The notes below the pieces were generated by a model, which did not search any database, was not told the DNA's origin, and was given only the letters and a program-made list of their open reading frames with translations. Below, piece by piece: positions 9,019 through 18,062 of a stretch of 64,000 bases of DNA. The translations under genes and the position numbers were made by a program. Position 1 is the stretch's first letter. Each line of letters starts with the position of its first letter. Origin of the DNA: Chakrabartia godavariana (lineage in GTDB: Bacteria > Pseudomonadota > Alphaproteobacteria > Sphingomonadales > Sphingomonadaceae); contig RKSN01000003.1 in NCBI GenBank assembly GCA_005518185.1, forward strand, positions 1-64,000, in the 5' to 3' direction.

Positions 9019-11180
9019 GAGCCGGCGCGCTCCAGCGTCGCAGCGTCCGACAACGTCTCATAGGCAAAGGCGCTTGTCGCAGGATCGGGCATTGTCCGGA
9101 CCGTCAGCAGCGAAGAAATGTCGGCGGCCGACACTGGGCGCCCATAGGTCCAGCCCTGAATCTCGTCGCAACCCACGATCCGCATCAGTTCCGACTGGGC
9201 GAAGGTTTCCACCCCTTGCGCAACGACACGCGCGCCGTGCGAATGGGCAACCGCAACGCAGCTTTGCAGAAGCACAAGGCCGCGATCATCGGACGCGGCT
9301 CGTGACACGAGTGCCGTGTCGATCTTCACCTTGGCAAAGTCGGCCCGTTCCAGCGTGTTGAACGCGGCAAAGCCCGACCCGAAATTGTCGAGCACCAGCC
9401 GGCATCCCATCAGCCGCAATTCGCGCGCGACCTCTTCGGCGAAGTCGGGGTTTTCGACGAACAGCCCTTCGCGGATTTCGAATTCGAGCCGTTCAGGCGC
9501 GAGACCGAGGCTGTGGAGCTGGTCCCCCACCATCGCGAGGAAACCGGGCGAACGCAGCTGCCCGCGCGACAGGTTGACGGCGAGACGCACATCGCCCCAG
9601 TCGCGCGCATCCTGCGCAATCTGTTCAAGCGCGAGGGCACCGATGGGGACGGTGAGCCCGGCCTGATCGGCAGCCGTGATGAATTCATGTGCGGAAATCA
9701 TCCCCCGTTCGGCATGGGGCCAGCGCAGCAGCGCCTCCACCGACATGACCTGACCGGACCGGCAATCGATCATCGGCTGATAGAGGACGGTAAACTCGCG
9801 ACCCTCAATCGCCTGGCGCAGATCGCTGGTCAGTCGTGCAGCGGCGACATGTTCCTGATCGAGCTCTTCGGAATAGAAGACGATGCGGCGCTTGCCGGAC
9901 CGTTTGGCGACATACATCGCCGCATCGGCGCGGCGCATCGCCTCGGACGGGGAGACCTCCCCCAGCCGGACCGCCACGATGCCGATGCTGACGCCCACCT
10001 TGACCGGGCGGCCATAGACCATGACCGGGGCATCGAGCGCCACCAGCAGGCGCTGGGCGACCCGTTCAATCTGTATCGCGGCCCCGGGGCCAATCGACAG
10101 GAGCGCAAACTCGTCCCCCGCCAGGCGCACGGCAATCGCATCGGAACCCGCCGCTTCCTTGAGGATGGCCGCGACCGCGCGGATCAACTGATCGCCGGTT
10201 TCATGGCCAAAGCTGTCATTGACCATCTTGAAGCCATCGAGATCGAGAATGGCGAGACCCGCCTGTTCACGTTCCCCCGCGCGCCGGATCATCTCCCAGC
10301 GCAGCGCGCGCCGGTTGGGCAGGCGGGACAGGCTGTCCGCCATGACCTGCCAGCCGAGCTGACGCAGCGAGGCATAGCCCCGGTTGAGCGCGACGGCGGC
10401 GACGATCAGATAAACAAGGGCCGCCACCACGATCACCGGCATCGCGCGGCCGAGTGCCACCGCACCCGAATAAGGGGGGTCCCATGCGACCGCGCCGATG
10501 GTCTGGCCACGATCATCCTTGAGCGCGACATGCGGCCCGGCATCGGGCGCGCGCAGGAAGCGGACATTGTCGAGCTGGAGCGACCGGCTGATCCGGACGC
10601 TGTCATCCGCCGCCATGGTCTGGAGGAGCAGGAGGTACGATGGCCCCGTTGTGGGCATGATGGACCGCATCCGGACGCTCATCGGACGGATGGGGGACAG
10701 CGCCAGGATGGCAAGCCGGTCGCCATCGGGGATGATCGTGGTCATCGCGCGATTGTCGCGGCCAATGGCGCGCTTGAGACGGCCGACTGCCGCCTGCGCC
10801 TCGGGCGTGAGGCGCACCGTCTGGGGGCGTCCGTTGCGGAAGGCCGCCTGCGTGTCGCCGGCCGCCCCGATGACGAGGATGGTGTCGGCAAAGACCTGTT
10901 CCGCGGTCGTCGCGCCCAGCGTGGTTTCAAGGAACGCACGGTCGACGGGTTTGGAATAGACGGCGCGCGCGGCATCATCCCAATAGGCATTGTCGTGCGC
11001 ATAATCGGCAAGGCGGGTGACCATGTCCCTGACCGCCGCCGAGACGGCCACGCGCGACCGCTGGGCCTCCACCTGATTGACCTGTGCCACTGTCTGGTAG
11101 AGCGCCAGACCGATGGTCACGAAGAACAGCAGGAGGACAGGCACGACCAGCCGGATCAGACGCTGGCGCGTCGGCTTCAT
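9015..11180 (-). CDS. membrane-bound CHASE4-GGDEF-EAL protein with degenerate EAL site
   Basis: Cyclic-di-GMP signalling protein of about 721 residues. A membrane helix (about 8-30) and a second (about 247-268) flank a periplasmic domain with DNAYWDDAARAVYS, typical of CHASE4. The GGDEF domain (about 285-445) has RLAGDEFALL, an accepted active-site form, and DLDGFKMVNDSFGHETGD. The position of the RxxD inhibitory site holds GSDA, so product inhibition through the I-site is unlikely. The EAL domain (about 455-700) keeps SVEALLRW and VNLSRGQL, but the DDFGTG motif is DNFGSG (near 9375-9390) and AEGVE is AQGVE (near 9204-9220), changing a metal ligand and the glutamate used as general base in studied EAL enzymes. 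So it probably makes or senses c-di-GMP rather than degrading it. GTG 11207 is an alternative start; ATG 11180 gives a normal N-terminus before the first helix. Confidence 0.85.
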   Translation of the reverse strand: MKPTRQRLIRLVVPVLLLFFVTIGLALYQTVAQVNQVEAQRSRVAVSAAVRDMVTRLADYAHDNAYWDDAARAVYSKPVDRAFLETTLGATTAEQVFADTILVIGAAGDTQAAFRNGRPQTVRLTPEAQAAVGRLKRAIGRDNRAMTTIIPDGDRLAILALSPIRPMSVRMRSIMPTTGPSYLLLLQTMAADDSVRISRSLQLDNVRFLRAPDAGPHVALKDDRGQTIGAVAWDPPYSGAVALGRAMPVIVVAALVYLIVAAVALNRGYASLRQLGWQVMADSLSRLPNRRALRWEMIRRAGEREQAGLAILDLDGFKMVNDSFGHETGDQLIRAVAAILKEAAGSDAIAVRLAGDEFALLSIGPGAAIQIERVAQRLLVALDAPVMVYGRPVKVGVSIGIVAVRLGEVSPSEAMRRADAAMYVAKRSGKRRIVFYSEELDQEHVAAARLTSDLRQAIEGREFTVLYQPMIDCRSGQVMSVEALLRWPHAERGMISAHEFITAADQAGLTVPIGALALEQIAQDARDWGDVRLAVNLSRGQLRSPGFLAMVGDQLHSLGLAPERLEFEIREGLFVENPDFAEEVARELRLMGCRLVLDNFGSGFAAFNTLERADFAKVKIDTALVSRAASDDRGLVLLQSCVAVAHSHGARVVAQGVETFAQSELMRIVGCDEIQGWTYGRPVSAADISSLLTVRTMPDPATSAFAYETLSDAATLERAGS

Positions 11181-11206
11181 CAGTTCGGGCGGATCATGGC
11201 GCGTCA

Positions 11207-11229
11207 CCCCTGCAGTGTCGCTGCAGGGG
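11207..11229. terminator. hairpin between galU and the GGDEF/EAL gene
   Basis: A perfect 9-base stem CCCCTGCAG/CTGCAGGGG with a 5-base loop lies 62 bases past the galU stop and just before the GGDEF/EAL start region on the minus strand. There is no U-run in the minus-strand direction, so it is only a possible attenuator or terminator. It would also cover the GTG start alternative of the downstream gene. Confidence 0.35.
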
Positions 11230-11291
11230 CTTAAGAATTCTTTGCTTTCTCGCGCTTTTCCAAGGGATTACTTGTCCCTTGCGGAGCGGGT

Positions 11292-12158
11292 TCAATCCAG
11301 ATTGGTGTCTTTGAGCCAGGCGCGCACGGCCGGGCCGATATCGGCCCGCTGCAGCGCGAGCGCGATGTTGGCGGTGATGAACCCGGCCTTGTCGCCGCAG
11401 TCATAGCGGGTGCCGTCAAAGGTAACCGCGTGGAAGGGCTGCTTGCCGATCAGCTGCTGCATCGCATCGGTCAGCTGGATCTCGCCGCCCGCACCTTTTT
11501 CCTGCGCTTCCAGAATGCGCATGACTTCGGGCTGGAGGATGTAGCGGCCGGAGATGATCAGATTGGACGGCGCGTCCTCCACCTTCGGCTTTTCGACGAG
11601 GCCCAGAACTTCGGTGATCTTGCCGTGCGTTTCGCCGGGCTTGATCACACCATAGCTCGACACCTTTTCGCGCGGCACTTCGAGCACGGAAATGACGTTG
11701 CCGCCCGTCTCTTCATAGGCGTCCATCATCTGCTTCATGCAGCCCGGCGACCCGGCCATGAGTTCATCGGGCAGGAAGATGGCAAAGGGTTCATCGCCCA
11801 CAATGTCGCGCGCGCACCAGATGGCGTGGCCAAGGCCCAAAGGCTCCTGCTGGCGGACATAGGCACAATTGCCCGGCCCCAGACGCGTGGGTTCAAGCAC
11901 GGAGAGGTCCTTGCCCCGGTCGCTCATCGTGCGTTCGAGTTCATAGGCGATGTCGAAATGGTCTTCGATCGCGCTTTTGCCGCGACCGGTGACGAAGATC
12001 ATCTGCTCGATGCCCGCCTCGCGCGCCTCATCGACAGCATATTGGATCAACGGACGGTCGACGACAGGCAGCATTTCCTTGGGCATCGCCTTGGTCGCGG
12101 GCAGGAACCGCGTGCCCAGACCGGCAACTGGAAAAACCGCTTTACGAACCTTGCGCAT
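11292..12158 (-). CDS. galU: UTP-glucose-1-phosphate uridylyltransferase
   Basis: Makes UDP-glucose from UTP and glucose-1-phosphate for envelope and exopolysaccharide synthesis. The 288-residue product begins RKAVFPVAGLGTRFLPATKA, the nucleotidyltransferase loop GxGTRxLPxTK, and has KEMLPVVDRPLIQY, GLGHAIWCA, FLPDEL and GKITEVLGLVEKP, all GalU hallmarks. ATG 12158 is preceded by GAGGGGGATTAC, a strong ribosome binding site, so the 15-residue upstream extension is rejected. The gene is divergent from imuA, with the SOS promoter in the 100-base interval. Confidence 0.95.
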   Translation of the reverse strand: MRKVRKAVFPVAGLGTRFLPATKAMPKEMLPVVDRPLIQYAVDEAREAGIEQMIFVTGRGKSAIEDHFDIAYELERTMSDRGKDLSVLEPTRLGPGNCAYVRQQEPLGLGHAIWCARDIVGDEPFAIFLPDELMAGSPGCMKQMMDAYEETGGNVISVLEVPREKVSSYGVIKPGETHGKITEVLGLVEKPKVEDAPSNLIISGRYILQPEVMRILEAQEKGAGGEIQLTDAMQQLIGKQPFHAVTFDGTRYDCGDKAGFITANIALALQRADIGPAVRAWLKDTNLD

Positions 12159-12216
12159 GTAATCCCCCTCAAAGGCTTGGGGGCCTTTATCAACCGGGCT
12201 CATGCGAGGGGAAGCC

Positions 12217-12260
12217 TTGACAGAAATTTAATGCGGGCGGAAATAGAACAAAGAGTGAAC
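12217..12260 (+). promoter_or_regulatory. LexA (SOS) box and promoter of imuA-imuB-dnaE2
   Basis: GAAC-AAAGAGT-GAAC at 12246-12260 is the inverse reading of GTTC-N7-GTTC, the alphaproteobacterial LexA operator. A perfect TTGACA -35 hexamer lies at 12217-12222, and at 17-18 base spacing the -10 region falls on GAAATAG (12240-12246), so LexA would cover the -10 and start site. The box ends directly against the ATG of imuA at 12261, leaving a very short leader and no classical ribosome binding site. Confidence 0.85.
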
Positions 12261-13022
12261 ATGACTGATTCGCATCCTTCGCTTGCGCGGCTTAAACGCC
12301 GGATCGACGCACTTGGTCCCGCAGCCTCCAGCGGGCGTTGGGGTCTTTTGTCCTTCGGACTGGAGGCACTCGACGCGCGGCTCGGCGGCGGGCTGGCCAA
12401 GGGGGCGGTGCATGAGGTGCTGCCAGCAAGCGGCCTGGATGCGGCAAGTGCGGCGGCATTCGCACTGATGCTGGCCGCGCGCGCCGGGGATGTTTCGGGC
12501 ACGATCCTGTGGGTGTCGACCGATGCCGAACTGCGCCGCCATGGCGCGCCTTATGGCCCCGGCCTCGCCGAACTGGGGCTGGCCCCCGACAGGATGATGC
12601 TGGTGACCGCGCCCGATGAACTCGCCGGCCTGAAGGTCGCGTCGGACAGCCTCGCCTGCGCCGGGCTCTGTGCGGCGGTGATCGAGGCCGGGGCCGCCAA
12701 GCGGCTTGACCTCACCGCCAGCCGCCGCCTTGCGCTGGCAGCGGAAAAATCGGGCGTCACCGCACTCATCCTGCGCGGCAGCGACACGATGATCGCCAGT
12801 GCAGCCGCCTCACGCTGGCAGGTCGCGGCCGCCCCCTCGGTGCCCTTGCCGGGTCAGGCACCGGGGCGGACCGGCCTGTCACTCTCGCTCGTGCGCCACC
12901 GGGGCGGGGCGCGTCCTTTCGACATGTGTGTGGAGTGGGATCATGACCGGACAGCCTTCAGCGAACCGGCGCTATTGCGCCCTGTTCCTGCCGTTGCTGA
13001 GTGCCGATCGATGGTTGCGTGA
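12261..13022 (+). CDS. imuA: SOS mutagenesis protein ImuA (RecA-like)
   Basis: First gene of the imuA-imuB-dnaE2 mutasome cassette used for damage-induced translesion synthesis. The 253-residue protein has RecA-superfamily organisation: LARLKRRIDALG, LSFGLEALDARLGGGLAKGA with VHEVLPAS, a strand GTILWVSTDAELR, and a C-terminal LSLVRHRGGARPFDM block shared with ImuA/SulA-like proteins. A canonical Walker A is not visible, as is usual in this family. The ATG abuts the SOS box; an alternative ATG at 12231 would put the box inside the gene. It overlaps imuB by 80 bases in another frame. Confidence 0.9.
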   Translation: MTDSHPSLARLKRRIDALGPAASSGRWGLLSFGLEALDARLGGGLAKGAVHEVLPASGLDAASAAAFALMLAARAGDVSGTILWVSTDAELRRHGAPYGPGLAELGLAPDRMMLVTAPDELAGLKVASDSLACAGLCAAVIEAGAAKRLDLTASRRLALAAEKSGVTALILRGSDTMIASAAASRWQVAAAPSVPLPGQAPGRTGLSLSLVRHRGGARPFDMCVEWDHDRTAFSEPALLRPVPAVAECRSMVA

Positions 13023-14547
13023 CCATCCCGGCGAGACTGGCCAAGGAGACAGGGGCCCTCGCCTCTTCACCGAGAAGCAGGCCGGCGCCATGCGCGTCAT
13101 GGCGGTCGATGAGGTCGCGCTGAGCCTCGGCCTTGCGCCCGGCATGATGCTCGCCGATGCCCGCGCCCGTGTGCCCGAGGTGCAGGCGGTGCCGCATGAC
13201 CCAGAGGCCGATGCGCACCTGCTGGAGGCGATTGCAGAGGACTGTGACCGCTACACCCCCTCGGTCGCGCTCGACCCGCCCGATGGCCTGATCCTCGACA
13301 TCACGGGCTGTGCGCATCTGTGGGGCGATGAGGCGGGGCTGGTGAGCGCGCTCGTCGCCCGGCTGGCCGATGGCGGGATGACGCTGCGCGTCGCGCTTGC
13401 CGAAACGCCCGACAAGGCGCGTGCCCTCGCCCGGCATGGTGGCGAGCTGCTGCGCGCCGGACGTCGCATCGCGCCTGATCGACTGAACGAGGCACGCCTG
13501 CCCTATGTCCCGGCTTCTGTGTCGGTCGATCATCTGCCGGTCGCCGCGCTTGGGCTGGCCGAGGAACGCACGACCGCCCTGAAGCGCGCCGGGCTGACGC
13601 TGCTCGGCGATCTTGCCAGCCGCCCGCGCGTGCCGCTGGCCGCGCGCTTCGGGCCCGAAGCTGTCACCCGGCTGGCGCGCGTGCTGGGTGAGGAGGATGT
13701 GCGGATCACCCCGCGCCGCACGCCGCCTGCGCTCTCCTTCGCGCGCCGCTTTGCCGAACCCGTGGCCCGCACCGACTTCGTCCTCACAACGCTGGCTGAT
13801 CTGGTGCGCGAAGGGGCGGCGGAACTCGCCCGGCGCGGCGCAGGCGGGCGCGATTTCGCCAGCCGCCTGTTCCGCAGCGACGGCACGGTCCATGCCCTCA
13901 GCATTGGCACGGGGCAGGCAACGCGCGACGCCGACCTTGTGATGCGGCTGTTCCAGGAGCGGATCGAGACGCTCGCCGATCCGCTCGACCCCGGTTTCGG
14001 CTATGACCTGATCCGCCTCGACATTCCGGTGGCCGAACCCCTCGCCGTCACCCAGACCGATCTCGACCGCAACACGGCCCCCGCACGCGAGGTGGCGCTC
14101 CTCGCCGACCGGCTGGGCGTGCGGCTGGGGCAAGGGCGGGTGCGGCGCTTTGCGGCGGGCGACAGCCATATTCCGGAATGCGCCGGCTTCACCGTGCCCG
14201 CCCATGCGCCGGTGCTGCCGCTTGCCAGCCATCCGACACCGGGCGAGCCGCCGATGCGGCCCTTACGCCTCTTTGATCCGCCGCAGATCGTCGATGTCAT
14301 CGCCGAGGTGCCCGATGGCCCGCCGCGCCGCTTCCGCTGGCGGCGCCAGACGCATGACATCACCGCCTTTGAAGGGCCGGAACGGATCGCCGCCGAATGG
14401 TGGAAGCGCAAGGACGGCGGCGGGCTGACGCGCGATTATTACCGCGTGGAGGACAGCCAGGGCCGCCGCTTCTGGCTGTTCCGCCACGGGCTCTATGGCA
14501 GCGAGAAGCCCAACCCCGACTGGTATCTCCATGGCCTGTTCGGATGA
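12943..14547 (+). CDS. imuB: Y-family polymerase-like protein ImuB
   Basis: A 534-residue catalytically inactive DinB relative that recruits DnaE2 to the beta clamp. The N-terminus RRYCALFLPLLSADRWLRDH replaces the acidic metal-binding block of active Y-family polymerases. The palm and finger-like region includes SLGLAPGMMLADARARVPEV and SVALDPPDGLILDITGCAHL. A clamp-binding-like RPLRLFDPP follows at about residue 440, and the end has the ImuB-type HGLFG. The start is ATG 12943, just after GTGTGGAGTGGG and inside imuA, so expression is coupled. The last 17 bases overlap dnaE2. Confidence 0.92.
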   Translation: MTGQPSANRRYCALFLPLLSADRWLRDHPGETGQGDRGPRLFTEKQAGAMRVMAVDEVALSLGLAPGMMLADARARVPEVQAVPHDPEADAHLLEAIAEDCDRYTPSVALDPPDGLILDITGCAHLWGDEAGLVSALVARLADGGMTLRVALAETPDKARALARHGGELLRAGRRIAPDRLNEARLPYVPASVSVDHLPVAALGLAEERTTALKRAGLTLLGDLASRPRVPLAARFGPEAVTRLARVLGEEDVRITPRRTPPALSFARRFAEPVARTDFVLTTLADLVREGAAELARRGAGGRDFASRLFRSDGTVHALSIGTGQATRDADLVMRLFQERIETLADPLDPGFGYDLIRLDIPVAEPLAVTQTDLDRNTAPAREVALLADRLGVRLGQGRVRRFAAGDSHIPECAGFTVPAHAPVLPLASHPTPGEPPMRPLRLFDPPQIVDVIAEVPDGPPRRFRWRRQTHDITAFEGPERIAAEWWKRKDGGGLTRDYYRVEDSQGRRFWLFRHGLYGSEKPNPDWYLHGLFG

Positions 14548-17500
14548 AGGTCGGCCCGCTTTTGCCGAACTGGTCGCGGCCACCGCCTTCTCCTTCCTGC
14601 ACGGCGCGTCGCAGCCCGCCGACATGGTCACGGAAGCGATTGCGCTCGGCCTGACCGGACTGGGGATCGCCGACCGCAACAGCGTGGCAGGCGTTGTCCG
14701 CGCGTGGCGCGCGCTGGAGGAATTGCAGGAGGCGGGCGAGGCGCATGACTTCCGCCTCGTCTCCGGCGCCCGCCTCGTCTTTGCGGATGGCACGCCCGAC
14801 ATCGTTGCCTACCCGCTCACCCGGCGCGGCTGGGGGCGGCTGACCCGGCTGCTCACCATTGGCAATCTGCGCACCGACAAGGGGAGCTGCCTGCTCAACT
14901 TCACCGATCTCGCGGCGTGGTGCGAAGAGATGGCGCTGATCGTCCTGCCCGGGCGGATTGCGCCCGCGCCCGTTGGCACCACACCGCTCGGCAGCTCCCC
15001 GCTGGCTGCCAAGCTCACGCTCCTCGCCAACCGGACGCCGCATCTGTGGCTCGGCATCGCGATGCACCGCACCGGGCGCGACCGGCGGCGGCTGGCGGAG
15101 ATGAAGGCGCTCTCCAAGGAAACCGGCGTTCCGCTCATCGCCATCAACGATGCGCTTTATGCAACGCCCGAGGACCGGCCGCTTCAGGACATCCTGACCT
15201 GCATCCGCGAGAAGACGACCATCGACAAAGCGGGCCGGAAACTCGCGGCCAATGCGGAACGGCATCTGAAGACCCCCGGCGAGATGGCGCGCCTGTTCGC
15301 CGACGCGCCTGAGGCTCTGGCCGAGACGACGCGACTCCTGAGCCTCATCGAGTTCGATCTCTCCCAGCTGGCCTATGACTATCCGCATGAGCCCGTCCCG
15401 CCCGGGTACAGCCCGCAAGGCTGGCTAGAGACGCTTGTTCAGCAGAAATGCGCCGACCGCTGGCCCGAGGGCACGCCGCCCAAGCTCGCCGCCCTGCTCG
15501 CCGAGGAATTGGAGATCATCGACCGGCTGCATTACGCCGCCTATTTCCTGACCGTCCATGATGTCGTCCAGTTCGCGCAGGGGCGCGGCATATTGTGTCA
15601 GGGGCGCGGCTCGGCGGCGAATTCCGCCGTCTGCTTCGTGCTGGGCATCACTGCGGTCGACCCGGCCAGGCACAGCCTGCTCTTTTCCCGCTTCATCTCC
15701 GAAGAGCGCCGCGAGCCGCCCGACATCGACGTCGATTTCGAGCATGAGCGGCGCGAGGAGGTGATGCAGTACATCTATGAACGCTATGGCCGCCACCGCG
15801 CGGGCATCGTCGCAACCGTCATCCATTACCGCCCGCGCAGCGCAGTGCGCGAGGTGGGCAAGGCGCTCGGCCTGACCGAGGACATCACCCAGCGCCTCTC
15901 CTCGACCGTCTGGGGCAGCTATTCCTCAACGATGGATGCCAAGCGCTTTGCCGAGACCGGCTTTGACCCCGACAATCCCGAAATCGCGCGGCTCAACCAT
16001 TTCGTGCAGAAGATCCTGCATTACCCGCGTCACCTGTCGCAGCATGTCGGCGGCTTCGTGCTGACCGAGGACCGGCTGGACGAGACGGTGCCCATCCTCA
16101 ACGCCGCGATGGAGGACCGCACCTTCATCGAATGGGACAAGGACGATATCGACGCGCTGGGCCTGATGAAGGTCGATGTCCTCGCGCTCGGCATGCTGAC
16201 CTGCATCAGGAAGGCGTTCGACATGATCGCGGATCTGCGCGCCCACCCCGGCCCGCCGCTGACCCTCTCCAACATCCCCGATACCGACGACGACGTGTTC
16301 GACATGCTGTGCAAGGGCGACAGCATCGGCGTGTTTCAGGTCGAAAGCCGCGCACAGATGAACATGCTGCCCCGGATGCGGCCGCGCACTTTCTACGATC
16401 TCGCCATTCAGGTCGCCATCGTCCGGCCCGGCCCCATTCAGGGCGACATGGTCCACCCCTATCTGCGGCGGCGGCAGGGGCGTGAGAAGGTCGACTTCCC
16501 CTCGCCCGCCCCGCCGCATGACCCCAATGAGCTGCGCGATGTGCTCGGCAAGACATTGGGCGTGCCGCTCTTTCAGGAACAGGCGATGAAGCTCGCCATT
16601 GTCGCGGCTGAATTCACGCCGTCCGAGGCGAACCAGCTGCGCCGCGCGATGGCAACGTTCCGCAACCTCGGCACGATTGACGCCTTTCGCGACAAGCTGA
16701 TCGAAGGGATGGCGCGGCGCGGCTATGCGCGGGAGTTTGCCGAGCGTTGCTTCAAGCAGATTGAGGGCTTCGGCTCCTATGGCTTTCCGGAAAGCCACGC
16801 CATCGCCTTTGCCCGGCTCGTCTGGGTCTCCTCCTGGATCAAGCACCATTACCCCGCGGTGTTCGCCGCCGCTTTGCTCAATTCGCAGCCCATGGGGTTC
16901 TATGCGCCCGCGCAAATCGTCCGCGATGCGCGTGAACACGATGTGGAGGTGCTGCCCATCGATGTGAATGAGAGCGGGTGGGACAATGTCGTTGATCGCC
17001 GCGCAGATGGCGCGCTCATCCTGCGGCTGGGCATGCGGCAGATGTCCGGCTTTCGCGAGGATTGGGCCGATGCGATTGCCGCGCGCCGCCCCTTTGCCTC
17101 GGTGGAGGACCTCGCGCGCAAGGCGGTGCTGCCGTCGCGCGCGCTCAAGCTGCTCGCCGATGCCGATGCCTTCCGCTCCATCGCGCTCGACAGGCGCGAG
17201 GCGCTGTGGGACGTGCGCCGCACGCCGACCGATGAGCTGCCCCTGTTCGCTGCCGCCCGCGCAAGGGAGTTGGGGGCGGAGGAAGACATGGCGCTCCCCA
17301 CCATGCATCTGGGCGAGCATGTCGTCGCGGATTACCAGACGATCCGCCTCTCGCTCAAAACCCATCCGATGGCGCTGCTCCGCCCCGTCTTCCGGGCCGA
17401 GCGTGTCCTCTCCTGTGCGGAACTGATGCTGGCGAAGGCGGGTGCGCGCGTGACGGTTGCGGGCCTTGTCCTCGTCCGGCAGCGGCCCGGCAATGGCAAG

Positions 17501-17821
17501 GCGATCTTCGTCACGCTGGAGGATGAAAGCGGCATCGCCAACATCATCATGTGGGCCCGCACCTTCGAGACGCAGCGCCGCGCCGTCATGGCATCCCGCC
17601 TGATGCAGGTGTCCGGCGAGGTCCAGCGCAGCCCCGAAGGCATCGTCCACCTGATGGCCCACCGCATCACCGAACGGAACGCAGAGATCGAGCGCCTGTC
17701 CGACCAGCGGCGCTTGGACCCCCAACTCAGCCGCGCCGACGAATTCGCCCACCCGCAACATCCGAGAATGCGGCACCCGAGGGATGTAAGGATATTTCCA
17801 AAGTCACGGGATTTTCATTGA
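14531..17821 (+). CDS. dnaE2: error-prone DNA polymerase III alpha subunit DnaE2
   Basis: A 1096-residue C-family polymerase for SOS translesion synthesis. The PHP domain is at the N-terminus (FAELVAATAFSFLHGASQPA), with a His set altered as usual in DnaE2. The catalytic acidic motif PPDIDVDFEHERRE lies near residue 400, preceded by GRGSAANSAVCF. Next come a helix-hairpin-helix zone with GFGSYGFPESHAIAFARLVW, and an OB fold near residue 975 (VTVAGLVLVRQRPGNGKA, FVTLEDESGIANIIMW). The start ATG 14531 lies within the end of imuB. It is the last gene of the cassette, under the single SOS promoter upstream of imuA. Confidence 0.95.
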   Translation: MACSDEGRPAFAELVAATAFSFLHGASQPADMVTEAIALGLTGLGIADRNSVAGVVRAWRALEELQEAGEAHDFRLVSGARLVFADGTPDIVAYPLTRRGWGRLTRLLTIGNLRTDKGSCLLNFTDLAAWCEEMALIVLPGRIAPAPVGTTPLGSSPLAAKLTLLANRTPHLWLGIAMHRTGRDRRRLAEMKALSKETGVPLIAINDALYATPEDRPLQDILTCIREKTTIDKAGRKLAANAERHLKTPGEMARLFADAPEALAETTRLLSLIEFDLSQLAYDYPHEPVPPGYSPQGWLETLVQQKCADRWPEGTPPKLAALLAEELEIIDRLHYAAYFLTVHDVVQFAQGRGILCQGRGSAANSAVCFVLGITAVDPARHSLLFSRFISEERREPPDIDVDFEHERREEVMQYIYERYGRHRAGIVATVIHYRPRSAVREVGKALGLTEDITQRLSSTVWGSYSSTMDAKRFAETGFDPDNPEIARLNHFVQKILHYPRHLSQHVGGFVLTEDRLDETVPILNAAMEDRTFIEWDKDDIDALGLMKVDVLALGMLTCIRKAFDMIADLRAHPGPPLTLSNIPDTDDDVFDMLCKGDSIGVFQVESRAQMNMLPRMRPRTFYDLAIQVAIVRPGPIQGDMVHPYLRRRQGREKVDFPSPAPPHDPNELRDVLGKTLGVPLFQEQAMKLAIVAAEFTPSEANQLRRAMATFRNLGTIDAFRDKLIEGMARRGYAREFAERCFKQIEGFGSYGFPESHAIAFARLVWVSSWIKHHYPAVFAAALLNSQPMGFYAPAQIVRDAREHDVEVLPIDVNESGWDNVVDRRADGALILRLGMRQMSGFREDWADAIAARRPFASVEDLARKAVLPSRALKLLADADAFRSIALDRREALWDVRRTPTDELPLFAAARARELGAEEDMALPTMHLGEHVVADYQTIRLSLKTHPMALLRPVFRAERVLSCAELMLAKAGARVTVAGLVLVRQRPGNGKAIFVTLEDESGIANIIMWARTFETQRRAVMASRLMQVSGEVQRSPEGIVHLMAHRITERNAEIERLSDQRRLDPQLSRADEFAHPQHPRMRHPRDVRIFPKSRDFH

Positions 17822-17932
17822 GGGGGCAGGACATGCTTGATCCGGATGTCCCGCAGGCCGAGAAGAGGCCTGAGCGGATCGGCCAACACCGAACCAGCTA
17901 GCCCGCGCCGCATCTATCTCGGGGAGACGCAC

Positions 17933-18058
17933 GTGAACCACCCACGGCAATGGTTTGGTCAAAAGCGGTTCGGGATCGGCTATGGACCACGCACGTGGGA
18001 AGGCTGGGCCATCGTCGGCATCGCCATTGTGATCGCGATGGCTTTGAAAAAGGGATAG
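17933..18058 (+). CDS. small single-span membrane protein (41 residues)
   Basis: Starting at GTG 17933 with GGGGAG seven bases upstream, the frame encodes a 41-residue protein: an aromatic and basic N-terminal part (HPRQWFGQKRFGIGYGPRTW), then one predicted helix EGWAIVGIAIVIAMALKK and a Lys end. The FGxKRFGxGYxPxTWxGW pattern is one I associate with small hypothetical membrane proteins of Alphaproteobacteria, but I cannot name a family. It lies 111 bases after dnaE2 and may or may not share its transcript. Confidence 0.6.
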   Translation: MNHPRQWFGQKRFGIGYGPRTWEGWAIVGIAIVIAMALKKG

Positions 18059-18062
18059 CGCG

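Noticed and set aside
9513-11234. Long plus-strand open frame opposite the GGDEF/EAL gene
   Set aside because: Antisense shadow; the minus-strand product has clear domains.
11430-12260. N-terminal extension of imuA
   Set aside because: It runs antisense through galU and across the SOS promoter; the ImuA homology begins at the ATG at 12261.
15926-17776. Long minus-strand open frame opposite dnaE2
   Set aside because: Antisense shadow of a catalytic-motif-bearing polymerase gene.
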